Positions 1-11,081 of a stretch of 64,000 bases of DNA are shown here, in pieces. The stretch is from Topomyia yanbarensis. Lineage: Eukaryota; Arthropoda; Insecta; Diptera; Culicidae. The notes beneath the pieces were generated by a model. That model was given only the letters and a program-made list of their open reading frames with translations. It was not told the origin of the DNA and ran no database searches. Location: NCBI RefSeq assembly GCF_030247195.1, contig NW_026683320.1, positions 1 through 64,000 of the forward strand. The letters are read 5' to 3'. The number at the start of each line of letters is the position of its first letter. The stretch's first letter is position 1. Both the position numbers and the translations under genes were made by a program.

Positions 1-18
1 TCATAACAAATGTACATT

Positions 19-253
19 TCTCGACAAACATACGATTACGGTTTAAAAGCCAACTGTCAAAATTCTCTTTGAAAGGAAACCTTGGACAAGCCGTTACTGG
101 CTAAACGCTTCATAGCAGTTAATGCAAGAGAAAACATTTTTCTTTTGTTTACTATAAGCATGTGTGATTGGCAGGTAACAGTTTGTCTGAAATTTCATTT
201 TAAAGAGAATTTTGACAGTTGGCTTTTAAGCCGTCATCAGATGTTTGTCGAGA
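19..253. repeat. Foldback (inverted-repeat) element
   Basis: The left arm begins TCTCGACAAACAT at 19 and the right arm ends with its reverse complement at 253. The inverted match runs about 58 bases on each side with a few mismatches and includes the core AAAAGCCAACTGTCAAAATT. About 115 bases of unrelated sequence separate the arms. I could not identify a target-site duplication or any coding sequence, so the superfamily is unknown. It is most simply a MITE-like foldback. Confidence 0.75.
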
Positions 254-872
254 TTTGATCTACGCATATTATACATTTTCGGAAAGGGCACATCAATACC
301 TTTCGAACTGTTTCGATCGGATTCTAATTGAACAAGATATTGACAAATAACTAAAATAGTGCCCAAAAACAAAGAAATCATGAAAATGCTTCTTTGAAAA
401 AAAAAATGGACTTGGTTTTCGCATTCAGCGATCCAAAATTAACTGAGGAAACACCTTTCTTCTTAGCTTATCGCGATTAGCTTAAAATTGTTGAAATCTG
501 TCACATTAGATTCTGAAAATATGAAAAATTGTTTTTCTGTAATAAAAAATAGAGCAAAAACAAAAAAGCGGAAGCAAAAGAAAAACGTTTTTTTAAAACT
601 CGAACTTCTTTGAAAGAGAAATAGAGTATTATTTTCGTATTCAGCTACCCAAAATTAATCTAGAAAACACTTTTTCTCGCAACTTCATTTTTCTTGTAAA
701 CTAGTGTAATCCTATTTAACACCAAAAGAGATATGTGAAAAACAGAGCAATTTTCACTCGGTGCCTAATAACATTACCAGTTTTTGTCGGATTTTCGTGA
801 TATTAGGCTTAAAATTCACGTGAGAAGTTTGCCTGTCACATAAGATTTTAAAAGATTTTTTTTGCTGATTTA
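254..872. other. AT-rich DNA with no recognisable gene
   Basis: The stretch is AT-rich and rich in stop codons on both strands. Two phrases recur in slightly different form (near 405-450 and 610-660, each with a Phe-Ser-like TTTTCG(C/T)ATTCAG), suggesting an old internally duplicated repeat. Similar wording recurs near 2215. No gene is visible. Confidence 0.5.
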
Positions 873-1365
873 TTTTTGCCTTTCTCATATAGAAAGGTTA
901 TGCAATCACTCTGAAAAACGTCAACCTAATCCCGGCCCGGAGGGCCAAGTGTCATATCCCATTCGACTCAGTTCGTCGAGATCGGAAAAAGTCTGTATGT
1001 GTGTGTGTATGTATGTATGTGTGTATGTGTGTGTATGTGTGTGTGTGTATGTATGTGCGTATGTGTCAAATAATGTCACTCATTTTTCTCAGAGATGGCT
1101 GGACCGATTTGCCCAAACTTAGTCTCAAATGAAAGGTGCAACCTTCCCATCGGCTGCTATTGAATTTTGGATCGATCGGAATTCTGGTTCCGGAATTACG
1201 GGTTTCAGAGTGCGGCCACACAGAAATTTCTCATAAAAACTATAGGAAAAATTAAAAAAAGAATTTTTATTTTTGATGCTAAATGTATTCAAGGTGCATA
1301 AAACGTCGAGATTTGATGCAAACACGAAAAAAATTTGACGAAGATTCACTTTTTTGGATTTTGCA
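873..1365 (+). repeat. Family A interspersed repeat, 5' part (copy 1)
   Basis: It begins with TTTTTGCCTTTCTCATATAG, continues through a GC-rich phrase around CCCGGCCCGGAGGG, then a GTGT/GTAT microsatellite (about 993-1065) and the phrase AGATGGCTGGACCGATTTG. The same order is found reversed at 52680-53329 and 53801-55221. Small open frames here are by-products of the repeat. The copy is immediately followed by the start of another copy at 1366, so it lacks its distal end. I recognise this family as common in Aedes genomes but cannot place it in a superfamily. Confidence 0.8.
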
Positions 1366-1978
1366 CATTTTTGCCTTTCTCATATAGAAAGGTTATGCAA
1401 TCACTCTGAAAAACGTCAACCTAATCCCGGCCCGGAGGGGCAAATTTTTTTTTCGACTCGCATAAGGTTTCTGGATTTTAACAGGGGCATAGTTGATGGT
1501 TTACGGAGAGGGGTTACACCCCCCCCCCCCTCTACTGTTCACTCCCCTCCTTTAAAAATCTCCTTAAATCACCCCTCAGACCACCACCTCATACCCCTCC
1601 CTTTCAACCCCTTCATCTTTAAACCACCACTATATTACAAAGCATACCAATTTAAGCTGGGGAGTCGTTCGTTCATGGGACTTTCGCCCTCCTCACATAC
1701 CCATCCCCGCATGACAAAATGAGTTAGCAAGCAGATAACATTGATCTAGTGCTGATTAGGCTAATGGAGTATGATATTTTTTTGTTTCAAGTGTTTCACC
1801 GTCGACACGTAGCTCATCAAGTTCGTGGCTGGCATGCCATTGTGTATAAGTGCAAAGTGTACTAAGAATGTAATGGACATTTCCACGATTATGTTGAACA
1901 TAAAAAGCCTCCGTGCCATAGTTTAGAGAAATGAGAAAGGCACAATTGCACCGCTAGGTGGATTAAAACAGGTTTTTT
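1366..1978 (+). repeat. Family A interspersed repeat (copy 2, internally deleted)
   Basis: It has the same first 75 bases as the copy starting at 873. It ends with GAGAAAGGCACAATTGCACC and CGCTAGGTGGATTAAAACAG, matching in reverse complement the start of the copy at 53801. The two ends share the inverted core GCCTTTCTCA, so the family has short terminal inverted repeats. The interior here differs from the other copies and includes a C-rich run (1519-1530). Confidence 0.8.
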
Positions 1979-2264
1979 ATGAAAAATTACCCAAAAATTA
2001 GTAATTTTACCAAACACTACTTTTTTGACTTTGGTTGCTCTTAACCCTAAATTGTTAATATTTTATCCTAACCTGTTATACATTTTTTGAATGGGCACAT
2101 CAATACCTTTCGAATGGTGAGTCGTTTATGTTAATCGGATTTTTTCCTGAGATATTGGCCAAAAAGTGCTCAAAAACACTTTTTTTAAAAATCACAAAAA
2201 CGGTAAAACAGATACGATTTTCGTGCTCAGCGACCTAAAACTGACTTAGAAAACACCTTTTTTC

Positions 2265-2822
2265 TTAACTTCATGCAACTAACCCAAAATTTGTAAACTA
2301 GTGTTATACATAAAAGTGCGCTGGAAACGAGCACAAAAAGATAGCATAGTGTACCTCCACAGGCAGTGTAACGGACTTCTAACTCAGCTACACCGGCTGT
2401 GAAAATACACAGCGCAGTGATCTGCTTCGCCCGCTGTTCTACAGGCAAGTGAGCTGGTTCGGCGAAATCCGTCCGTTTAAATAGTCGATGATGACGTCAT
2501 TCATAGAAGCGTAGCGTGCTAGGTACACAAATCTGGACTAGGGAAGCGCTATCTTCTGTGTGTAAATGCGCGATATTTTGACTAGGTTGTTCATTATTTA
2601 AATTTTTAATGCCATGATATCAAAAATCTTTGGGTTTATCTATTGGAATCTATTCTTAGAAGTATTTCGGGGCGATATGCGCAAAAAATTTGAAAATTTA
2701 TCGTGAGATGGCTGAATTATATGCGTTTAAAATTGGACCACTTTTCGTTACATACCATTTTTGTAGAATTTGCAACGTGCACCCCTATATCGAAAACAAA
2801 GACGTAGTCCTACGTCAAAAAA
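2265..2822 (-). repeat. Family B repeat, promoter-bearing (copy 1, antisense)
   Basis: Read on the minus strand, it matches 50955-51600 and 56385-57060 along most of its length, from GACGTAGGACTACGTC at the 2810 end through a CRE-like TGACGTCA (2492-2499), TATTTAAA (2476-2483) and an Inr-like TCACTT (2447-2452). A downstream promoter element AGATC lies at 2419-2423. The small minus-strand frame over 2227-2448 (residues PVEQRAKQITALC) is conserved among copies only because the repeat is. The architecture suggests a Pol II promoter of a mobile element, possibly an LTR, but no LTR boundaries or coding region were found. Confidence 0.8.
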
Positions 2823-3905
2823 CGGACTGGGACTCTCCTTCTTAAGAGTTGGCTTCAATATTAAAACCGGAAAAAATATATCCGATTATTACAAAGTAGT
2901 TTTTTTAGCCGACCTTTAATCTTGAACATCACGATATACGGATGCTCCTGCATACGATTTATTAATTTTCTAACCGGTTTTTATACTTGAGGTTCATCCT
3001 TGCCGAGTTTAATGGGTGAGAACTTTTTAAGCGATTCTTATGCTGAAGGATATCTGTCGGATGTTTACGCTTGAAACTTATTTCCGATTTTTATATTCTA
3101 ATATATTTGAAACGTTTTTTACGAAGTATATTCTGTCCTTGCGACTTTTATTTTCGGCCGCTCATATAGTCTAAATAAGAAAAGGAAAAAAGATACTTTC
3201 GTATAAATTGATCGACTTTTCATAATTCTCAGCAATGAGCTATTTCATTATAATAGTAGGCTACTGTTGTAACTACATTTAAATGTCACTATTGGCATAA
3301 GCTTACTTTGTCATTAGATCGTGTTCTATCAAACAACGGTCTTAGTATTTCTGTAATTGGGGATTTGATTTTTTTTTCAAAAATGTATCTTTTCCAGAGC
3401 TGCAAATTTTCACCAGGTTGTTTTGAACTTGAAGGAAGAACAAATCTCAAATCATGCCCTACTATGTTCAATTCGCAGTTATTCGTTTACATCATTCATT
3501 CAAACAGCCGAGCTGTTCAATCATTTTCCATTCATTTTCGATTTCATTTACCTTGTGAATATCTCTGTACTGGTATATTGACTAGGTTTTTCAAGCAAAA
3601 CTACACTGAACATACTTCGTGCTGTTCATGTAAGCTTGAAATCGCAAAATATGTCAACATTTAACCTAAACTGGCCTCTACAGAGCAGATGACAACTTTG
3701 GTTAGTGAATGAAAAAGCATCAATTTGAAATGAAGACGTACGCTTCGGTTATGAAAATCCCGCCAACTTGAAAGTGAATGATTAAAGGAGGCTTTGAATC
3801 ATGGTTGGGTTTGATTGAGCTGAAAGTTGGCATTTGAAAATGAAAATTTGCACAGAATCTTTTCTGGTTTTAGTATTTTAACTATTTTCGATCACACCAT
3901 CAGGT
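2823..3905. other. Unassigned DNA
   Basis: Small open frames occur on both strands over 3289-3664 in overlapping registers, but none shows a recognisable domain, codon bias or start context. No terminal repeats or RNA gene were seen. Confidence 0.4.
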
Positions 3906-3913
3906 GTGACTAG

Positions 3914-5471
3914 TAGAGTGGGACATGGTTATATGAAAAAAAAAAATTTGCTCCTAGTAACTTTTTGGGTTCCATTTAGCTCCCAGAACAACTCTGCAAA
4001 TTTTTAGCTCGATCGGTGAAACTATATTTTTGCGCCCACGGTTTAAGGTTTACATGGGATTTCGTATGGGGAAATTGTATTTTGCAAATTAATTCTTCCA
4101 AGAGTTACCTTCTAAAAAAAACAGATGTCTGATTTTTATAGGAAATTTGTCAAGGAAACAAAGTCTGCGAAGCGATCTGATGCCTGTGGAAAAAGTTATT
4201 AAGAAAAAACCATTTGATGCCCTGAAGATTGATGAAAATTTTTCTTTTCATGGCATCACTGCTTCTGACGGTCGAATTATCTACAAAACTTTTAACTTTC
4301 TCTTATTATGTACAAAAGAAGCCACAATTTATCCCTCAAAACTCTTGTGAAGTGACTTGGCCAAATAGCATAGATAAATGATTTAGACACATTAAGAGAA
4401 GATTAAAACAAAATAGCGTAGAATTGGACAATCAATAGCAGTGGTGCTAGAAAAAATAAATATATTTTATCAATCGTCAGAGCATCAATCGGTTTCTGCT
4501 TATTAGCTTTTTTCTCAAGCGTCAGATCGTTTCGTGGTTTTCGAAACTTTGTTTCTTTGTTAAATTTCCTATAAAAGCCACATAACTATTTATTTTTAGG
4601 AAGTAAAGGGCGACTCCTGGAGGAATTATTTCGTGAAAGTGAATTTTCCCATACAAAATCCCATGTAAACTTTAAATAGTGAGTGCAAAAACATAGTTTC
4701 AGGGATCGAGCTAAGATTTTGCACACTTGTTCTAGGACCCATATTAGACCGGTAACAATTTTGACTTTTTTTCGGAACACTGCTAATTCGAGTGGTAATT
4801 GGTAATGATAATCATATGCAAAATATGAACTTTTTCCGATAGCTCTAGTTCACCCACAAGAGGTTTCAAATTTCTATAGTAATATATATGGAAACTTGGA
4901 AATAAAAACTTAAATTCCAATAAAAAATTTCACAGTAACTCTGCGTACCTCAAAACTTACGGTCGCGTAGCTTATTTTATACCGAATAGCTTTGTTGAAG
5001 ATCGCATATTGATCGGAGGTTCCCCTAAAAGTTATTTAACTTTGAAGACTAACCATTTTTTTTAAATTGCCTATTCTTAGCATGTGCGAGAAAGAGATGC
5101 TACACATAACTTTATATGCGAATATCTTTTTACTGCAAAATCGGATCAATTTGCAGTCTTCGGCAATATTGTTCTCTACACCTTAAGCTATATATCTGCA
5201 GATTTTGGGATGCACAAAATGATACTGGAATTTTGTACGGAATTTATTGTTTCAATAGCCTGTTTTTCATATATTTTCACATACAAACTTGAAAACTCTT
5301 GTGAGTGAATTAGTTTTCGAAAAAAAGCTCATATTTGACAAGTGGTATATGAATCCAATTACCGTTTGATTTAACAGTGTTCCGAAAAAAAAGTCAAAAT
5401 TGTTGCCGGTCTAACCCATATGGTACCTAAAAAGTTGCTCGGAGCTGGAATCTAATTTTTGTCCCACCCTA
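3914..5471. mobile_element. hAT-like non-autonomous element (TAGGGTGGGAC family)
   Basis: The left end reads TAGAGTGGGACA and the right end is the inverse of TAGGGTGGGACA. Both are flanked by an identical 8-bp duplication, GTGACTAG (3906-3913 and 5472-5479). Eight-base duplications and TIRs beginning TA(G/A)NG fit the hAT superfamily. The interior is layered: 3914-4190 is repeated in inverted form at about 4510-4780, and the phrase TCGGAACACTG near 4770-4788 is inverted at 5378-5388. No transposase is visible, and the open frames at 4147-4350 and 5084-5308 have no recognisable domain. This is a foldback-rich, non-autonomous copy. Confidence 0.8.
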
Positions 5472-5479
5472 GTGACTAG

Positions 5480-6589
5480 TTGCACGATCATTACATTTCC
5501 TCTACGAGCCATGTTCGACAAGATCACATGGACGTAATAAAAACATTTTGAGCACATCCGCATATACTCAGTTTCCTAATATTTGCTTGTCTTGAAGATG
5601 CCAGGTTAGATTGCTTATGCGTAAAATTTTTTCAAATGTTAGATAATATTTGTAGTGGACTCCCCGCATTTTTGCCATGAAGTTCGTTCAAGCAATCATC
5701 CTTGATGAAGTTACGATAACATCTCGAACCATTAATTCACATCAGATAGTTAAATATCCTATGCAGAGTTTCATACAATGTTTTTCACACACACACACTA
5801 CTTGGTGTTCGTTTCCTCCCAACTTTTTATTGTCAAATGGTCAATTCAAACATTGGAATTGAGTCCCATATCCTACTTGTAATGTTGTTAAAATGCTCTG
5901 TGCCCCTATAAAACTAAAGCCGGAGACATAAAATACTTCTTCAGGTTCAATTACAAAAATAATTAGGCTGATTAGGGTCAGTTGTTTTCCTACACCTATC
6001 AGAAAATTATAGTAGGTGGATCCAAACAAATCGTTAAACACACTAAGGGTTAGTTTCTTCACTCTCGCTTAGCAGTTAAGCCAGTTTTCAACGTATTGGT
6101 GAGCTGGTTTGAAAGTTAAGCGAGGGTGGAAGGGTTTAATACAGTTACAGATTGGAAAGCCTACTCTATACCCCTGAAAATTCCTGTCACACCGCAACTC
6201 TAGTCTAGGTTTATCATATACTGCTTTTCCAATCGATATTTCCACTCGTTTCTTATTTCACCTAATTTTTTTGCTCAGTCTTTGTTTCGAAACAAATGCA
6301 ATTTATACGAATAACATTGTGAACCTTTCAATAAATATTTATAACAGTATGCATGTGCGCCATACGTATGAACAGTATGAATGTAGCTTAATGATTTGTT
6401 GACAACAACGCCACCACAACAACAAACGGAGGTTTCCGGAAACTATCATCTTGCCACCGGGGTGGGTCATACTTGATTGAAATAAACTAAATGTTGCCCA
6501 GTTTCTCTTTAGAGTGTATTGTTTACATTCATATAGTTTTGCAGCTGTCAGTAAGATTCCGGTCGAGATGTAAGAAAAACATCAAACCG
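5480..6589. other. Unassigned DNA
   Basis: Contains a short ACAC run near 5789-5798 and scattered short open frames without recognisable products. Nothing identifiable as a gene, RNA or repeat end was found. Confidence 0.4.
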
Positions 6590-7205
6590 TTCGTGTAAGG
6601 GTTTTGTTCATTCACATGCAAAAACATGCGTTGTTACATCGTGCCTTGGGAAAACTAGTGGATATACATCATTCGTTCATCTAAGGGATATTCAAAAGTT
6701 CCAGAAACGGACAACAGTGGACCATAAGCCATAAGCTGGACGAAATCCATAAATAACGCGAAGAAAACTGAAAGAGCGTTGATTGCTCATTTCATGCGGA
6801 ATCCGAACATTTCGACAAGGGACTTGACCAAAAAAATTTCGCGCAATTTCGTCCGCACACGAAAGGATCAGAATTGCAGAGCTTTCCAAATCGGGACGAA
6901 CACCAGCAGTATGTTGCTAAAATGCGGACCCGAACATTTTACCTAGCAGCTTCAGCGTTAAATACCGGGGTCCTGCGTCTTAAATGATGAGACTAAAAAA
7001 AATAGAATTCATTTTGAAGTAGCTGATTTGGAAGGCCAATTCTACTTGTGGCAAACCAAGTGAACCATTCGTTACCAAAGGCAAGATAAACGGTGAGATT
7101 TACAAAAATGAGCTTAGTCGTGACACTAAGTGTCGGGTTCTGATGAGACGAATTCGAAACACAAATTCCATAACTAATAGGGGTGAACTGATTATAGGAC
7201 ATTTA
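6590..7205 (+). pseudogene. mariner-type transposase relic (copy 1)
   Basis: With several frameshifts and stops, the plus strand can be read as a Tc1/mariner-superfamily transposase. A helix-turn-helix part (around 6640-6900, HRALGKLVDIHHS-like) is followed by the region around the catalytic core, with the mariner-like phrase GKPSEPFVTKGKINGEIYKN at about 7048-7110. The same family appears at 36630-37510 in better condition, and both contain the phrase TTGGGAAAACT. Upstream TIRs were not found. It cannot be active: the frame is broken many times and the C-terminal third is missing. DD37E-type mariner is my best guess for the family. Confidence 0.65.
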
Positions 7206-8727
7206 TAAACAATATAAAACAATGAATCGGTGGTCCCTAGCTAATGATGGAAAACTATATAGAATGCTTAGAATCAAAGAATATTTTGGAGATCAAAAAG
7301 AAATGTAACATAATAATAATAGCTGAAAGCTTATCGTTCATGCTAAACATGATTTATGGAATTTCGGAGCATCATAATTGTCAATGCAATAAAATTGCTC
7401 CACACTATCAATTATCACTCGCACAGATTCTATGCATCCACGTGGAGATGGTTGCAGCCACTAAATCTTACGAATCTCCGTCTGCAAACCTCGATGCTGC
7501 CGACAGTGTTTCCAAAAGTGGGCCAAAGTTTTAATCGAATTCATAAGCGAAAGTTGGGCGGAATTGAAATTTGCCCAAGTACCTCGGATTGCGTCAAACT
7601 GGCTGCTGCTTTGCGTGTATACCAGAGGCGTCACTTATCCTCCCTACCCTACCCGCAATCGTTTAGAGAAAGAAATATAAAATGAATAAAAGATTTGGGA
7701 TTTTCCACTTTTCCGGATATCCCATCTCTGGCTTGCCTGGCGGTTGGCGGATAAAAGGTACCTACACCACACCGTCGGTCGGCAGCCAGAGGAGGAATAG
7801 AATAGAATTCTTTGCATAGGATGCGGTTCATTCTTGCCATTCATAGGGAGCGCGTTCGTTGGTGGTAGAGGTACTGTATTGTAGCACGGTATTCAGAGCG
7901 GAAATTAGTATCTTCCGCTTCCGCTGGTGCTTCACCTTCACCTTCTGTCGCTCATGCGATTGCAGTGCAATGTTTTCGGTAATTTCCCAGCAGGGAGGTT
8001 ATGGTTCGGAGTGGATTTCAGCTATGCGAACTTAATATCTTTTAGATGTGGAAAATCCTTTGCTCCGCTTTGTCTGCCAAATATATACTTAGACTTAGAT
8101 ATCGCTGTAATAACGATAGTAATTATTATCTGCGGTCGAGTCTGAAAAAGAAATGCGATGGTGTTTGAGCCGAATTCCCGAATATTTGTTAATAAATTTA
8201 ATTTAAAATCTCGATTCTGGTTTAGAGAAAAAAATTCTGCGAGGATCCCTTTTTAAAGACACCAAATATCTATTTCCACAGAATCGAAAGAGGTTTACTG
8301 GTTGTAACAGGTGGTTGGCTAGTTTATTGAAGCATTCAGTATTCATTCATTTGCAACACCAACTTGCACTGGAAAAGCAAAGGATTCAAACTTAAAGTAT
8401 CAAGTTGTAATCGTCTATTTGTTGAACCGGGCGTACAAGCAATTAAAAGTTGTCCAACGCATAGCCTGTTACGTTTATTATTCCTACTATCCTTTACAGT
8501 TTCTGCAATTCCAGTGGTTAGAGTTTTACGAACAATTTTACTTTATGGTGGGATTACTATTAGTGTCAGTCGTGAGTTGGCTCTTTATGAAATGTTGTGT
8601 TCCTACTGGATATTCTATCCATACCCAGGGAATAAACGTTTGGAGTGTGCGAGGATAATGCGGAATGCGAGATGAACGATCTGTACCCGAGCAACACTGG
8701 TTGTTGCTAGCAGGTTTCGGCAGGTTA
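7206..8727. other. Unassigned DNA
   Basis: Several overlapping open frames of 60-110 codons (for example 7244-7534, 7356-7685 and 8364-8675) lie on both strands. They show no domains and no consistent coding signature. No RNA gene or terminal repeat was recognised. Confidence 0.4.
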
Positions 8728-8935
8728 CACTAAAGTTTTTTACACGGTTGTTTTTGCACGTTTTTTACACGGTTTTTTTAAAAAAATCCTATGTCCTGTT
8801 AAAGGCAAAAAACTTTTTTTTGCTCGGATTTCGCACACGGTATTAGCAAAAATATTCTAAGTCCTCTTAAAGGCAAAAGACTTAGACGATTTTGATCAAG
8901 TTTCCATATCCATGTCTGAAGCTATTTGGAAAATC

Positions 8936-9440
8936 AAAATGGCGACTTCCGGTTTAGTGGAATTCTTTAAAACCTCATCAATATGGGTATTTTTGGAACG
9001 GGATTGATGAGTGGACGTCAGATATCGATGTTTAGGGCAATTTTGAAAACCAAGATGGCGACTTCCGGTTGTTCGGAGTTCTCTAAAACCCGATCAATAT
9101 GGGAATTTTTACAACAGGCTTGATGAATAGACGCCATATATCAATGTCTGACGCCATTTGGAATACCAAGATGGCGACTTTCGCTCTAACGGAATTCTTT
9201 ATAACCCAATCAGTATGCATATTTTCAGAGCGGGCCTAATGAGCGCATGATAGAGATCAATGTCAGATGCCATATTTAAAACCAAGATGGCGACTTCAGA
9301 TTCAGTGGAATTCGCTAATGCGCCATCAATATGGGTATTTTTGGAACGGAAATTGACGAGTAGATGTCAAATACCGATGTCTGTGGCCATTTCGAAAACC
9401 AAGAAGGCCAGTCCGTTTTAGTATAATTTTCAATTAACAA
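8936..9440 (+). repeat. Tandem array of ~116-bp units, forward arm
   Basis: Successive units share ATGGCGACTTCCGG, a GGAATTCT...AAAACC phrase, ATCAATATGGGTATTTTTGG and GATATCGATGTCTGA-like wording. Spacing measured on the anchor is 116, 116 and 116 bases. Units diverge by point changes and small indels, so the array is old. Confidence 0.85.
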
Positions 9441-9734
9441 AACAATGTGAGAATTTTTGGAATAGCGTTGATTAATAAATACCGGATGTCAATTCCGGAA
9501 GTCATGTTTTAATCTAAGACTTCTAGTTTGGTGGACATCTTATTCATCTTAATAATACAACGAAGACCTGATTTTATTATTCTTCCTGATTTTGTCAGTT
9601 TTTTTATTCGATTATTAGCCTCGACAATACGCTCGATGAGCTCTCTCTGGCAACTGCATATTTGTCAATTAAGTTCCAAAACACTCCACGTAGTCTGAGT
9701 AATACAGAGTATCGCTAAGCCTATACTTGTCATT

Positions 9735-10265
9735 TTTGTATTTCAAAATGGCCTCATAAATTGACCTCTATCATGCGCTCATTAGGCCCGCTCTGAACAT
9801 ATGGATACTGATTGGATTATAGAAAACTCTGTTGAACTAAAAGTCGCCATCTTGGTGTTCCAAATGGCCTCAGATATCCATATTTGGCGTCTACTCGTCA
9901 AACCCGTTGCAATGTTCATAGTTATGAGTTTCAGAGAACTCCACTGTACCGGAAGTCGCCATCTTGGTTTTCCAAATGGCTTCTAGCATCGATATCTGGC
10001 ATCTACTCGTCAAGCCCGTTCCAAAAATACCCATATTGAAGTGATTTTAGAGAATTCCGCTGAGCCGGAATTCGCCATCTTGGTTTTCAAAAAGGTCACA
10101 GACATCGATATCCAGCGTCTACTCGTCCAGCCCATTCCAAAAATACCCATATTGATTAGGTTTTATAGAATTCCGCGAAGCCGGAAGTCGCCATCTTGAT
10201 TCTTAAAAATGGTCTCGGACATCCATATTTGGTGTCTACTCGTTAATTCTGTTCAGAAAAACAAC
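9735..10265 (-). repeat. Tandem array of ~116-bp units, reverse arm
   Basis: These are the same units as 8936-9440 but inverted, with anchor spacing of about 115 bases. Roughly 300 bases of unrelated AT-rich DNA separate the two arms. Confidence 0.85.
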
Positions 10266-10559
10266 CATATTGTTGAAATGCAGACCAAAAAAAATTCTCA
10301 AGATCCGACTTTCCACTTTTCCAAAACTCTTCTAAGGAATTAGACTAAAAGCAGAAACCATGCTACTTGCAAAATCCGTACAAAAAAAAATTGTTCAATT
10401 GTTGTTGTTGTTGTTGTGTTTTGCCTTCAAAAGGACATTTTTAAAAAAACTCCGAAATCACCCCTTTTCCTAAAATCATCATTGAATTGAATGTAACGCG
10501 GTTTTTTTGCACGGTTTTTTACACGGTGCGTATCCCCGTGTAAAAAAAACCTTAGTGTA

Positions 10560-11081
10560 TTTGGCAAGTTGATATTATTTATTGCAAGTGCTACTTGGGT
10601 AATAGCTAGAACGAAAAATGAAAGTATTGTTAATAAAGGTCCAGTTTAAAAGTTTCAGTATCAGTTTCGGCAGGAAAAGCTTTGGAGTTATTCAACGTGA
10701 AATGTAAGGCTGCTATAAATGACGACAATTTGAATTTTGTGAAAACTGCATCTTGATTGAAGGGGAACTAAAGGGTGTACAGGTCAGATGAAATTCAGTT
10801 AATGTGCATTGTTTACATTGCGTCAGTGTCACTAGCATTTATGCAAATATTGCGGAAATGGAGTCGGAAGAACATCAGTGGCGCAGACAAATTTCGCACG
10901 CGAGCCCAGAAAATCCGGATCTCTCTCACGGTGCCATTAGCAAGAAGCGGGGAACGATCCAATCTATGGTAGGTCGTGTTTTGAAACGGTACAGCGAACT
11001 TTTGATCTTCTATAGGAAGTAAAACATTGGCCAAAATGGATCTCCGTATAGGGTGAAGGATCGCTAGAGGGATCCCAATAC
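10560..11081. other. Unassigned DNA before a non-LTR relic
   Basis: Overlapping short frames on both strands at 10775-11103 have no recognised product. The segment may hold the 5' UTR or ORF1 remainder of the retrotransposon that follows, but no zinc knuckles were seen. Confidence 0.35.

Larger units (their letters stand above)
8728..10557. mobile_element. TA-flanked element carrying opposed 116-bp repeat arrays
   Basis: The left end CACTAAAGTTTTTTACACGG is mirrored by the right end, whose reverse complement begins CACTAAGGTTTTTTTTACAC. A TA dinucleotide flanks both sides (8726-8727, 10558-10559). The interior is not coding. It holds about five tandem units of about 116 bp in one direction (anchor ATGGCGACTTCCGG at 8939, 9055, 9171, 9287, decayed near 9403) and about four in the opposite direction (anchor GCCATCTTGG near 9845, 9959, 10074, 10189). 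The whole element could fold back on itself. A short relative with the same ends lies at 27415-27535. A GTT microsatellite sits at about 10398-10418. Confidence 0.8.

Noticed and set aside
990..1070. GTGTATGT microsatellite considered as a telomere-like or regulatory array
   Set aside because: The same microsatellite sits at the same place in other family A copies, so it belongs to that repeat.
7644..7844. Two overlapping minus-strand frames of 63-66 codons
   Set aside because: They overlap in different registers, have no domain and no conserved neighbour; most likely chance frames.
10398..10418. GTT repeat as a coding poly-residue tract
   Set aside because: It lies in non-coding element sequence between the reverse array and the right TIR.
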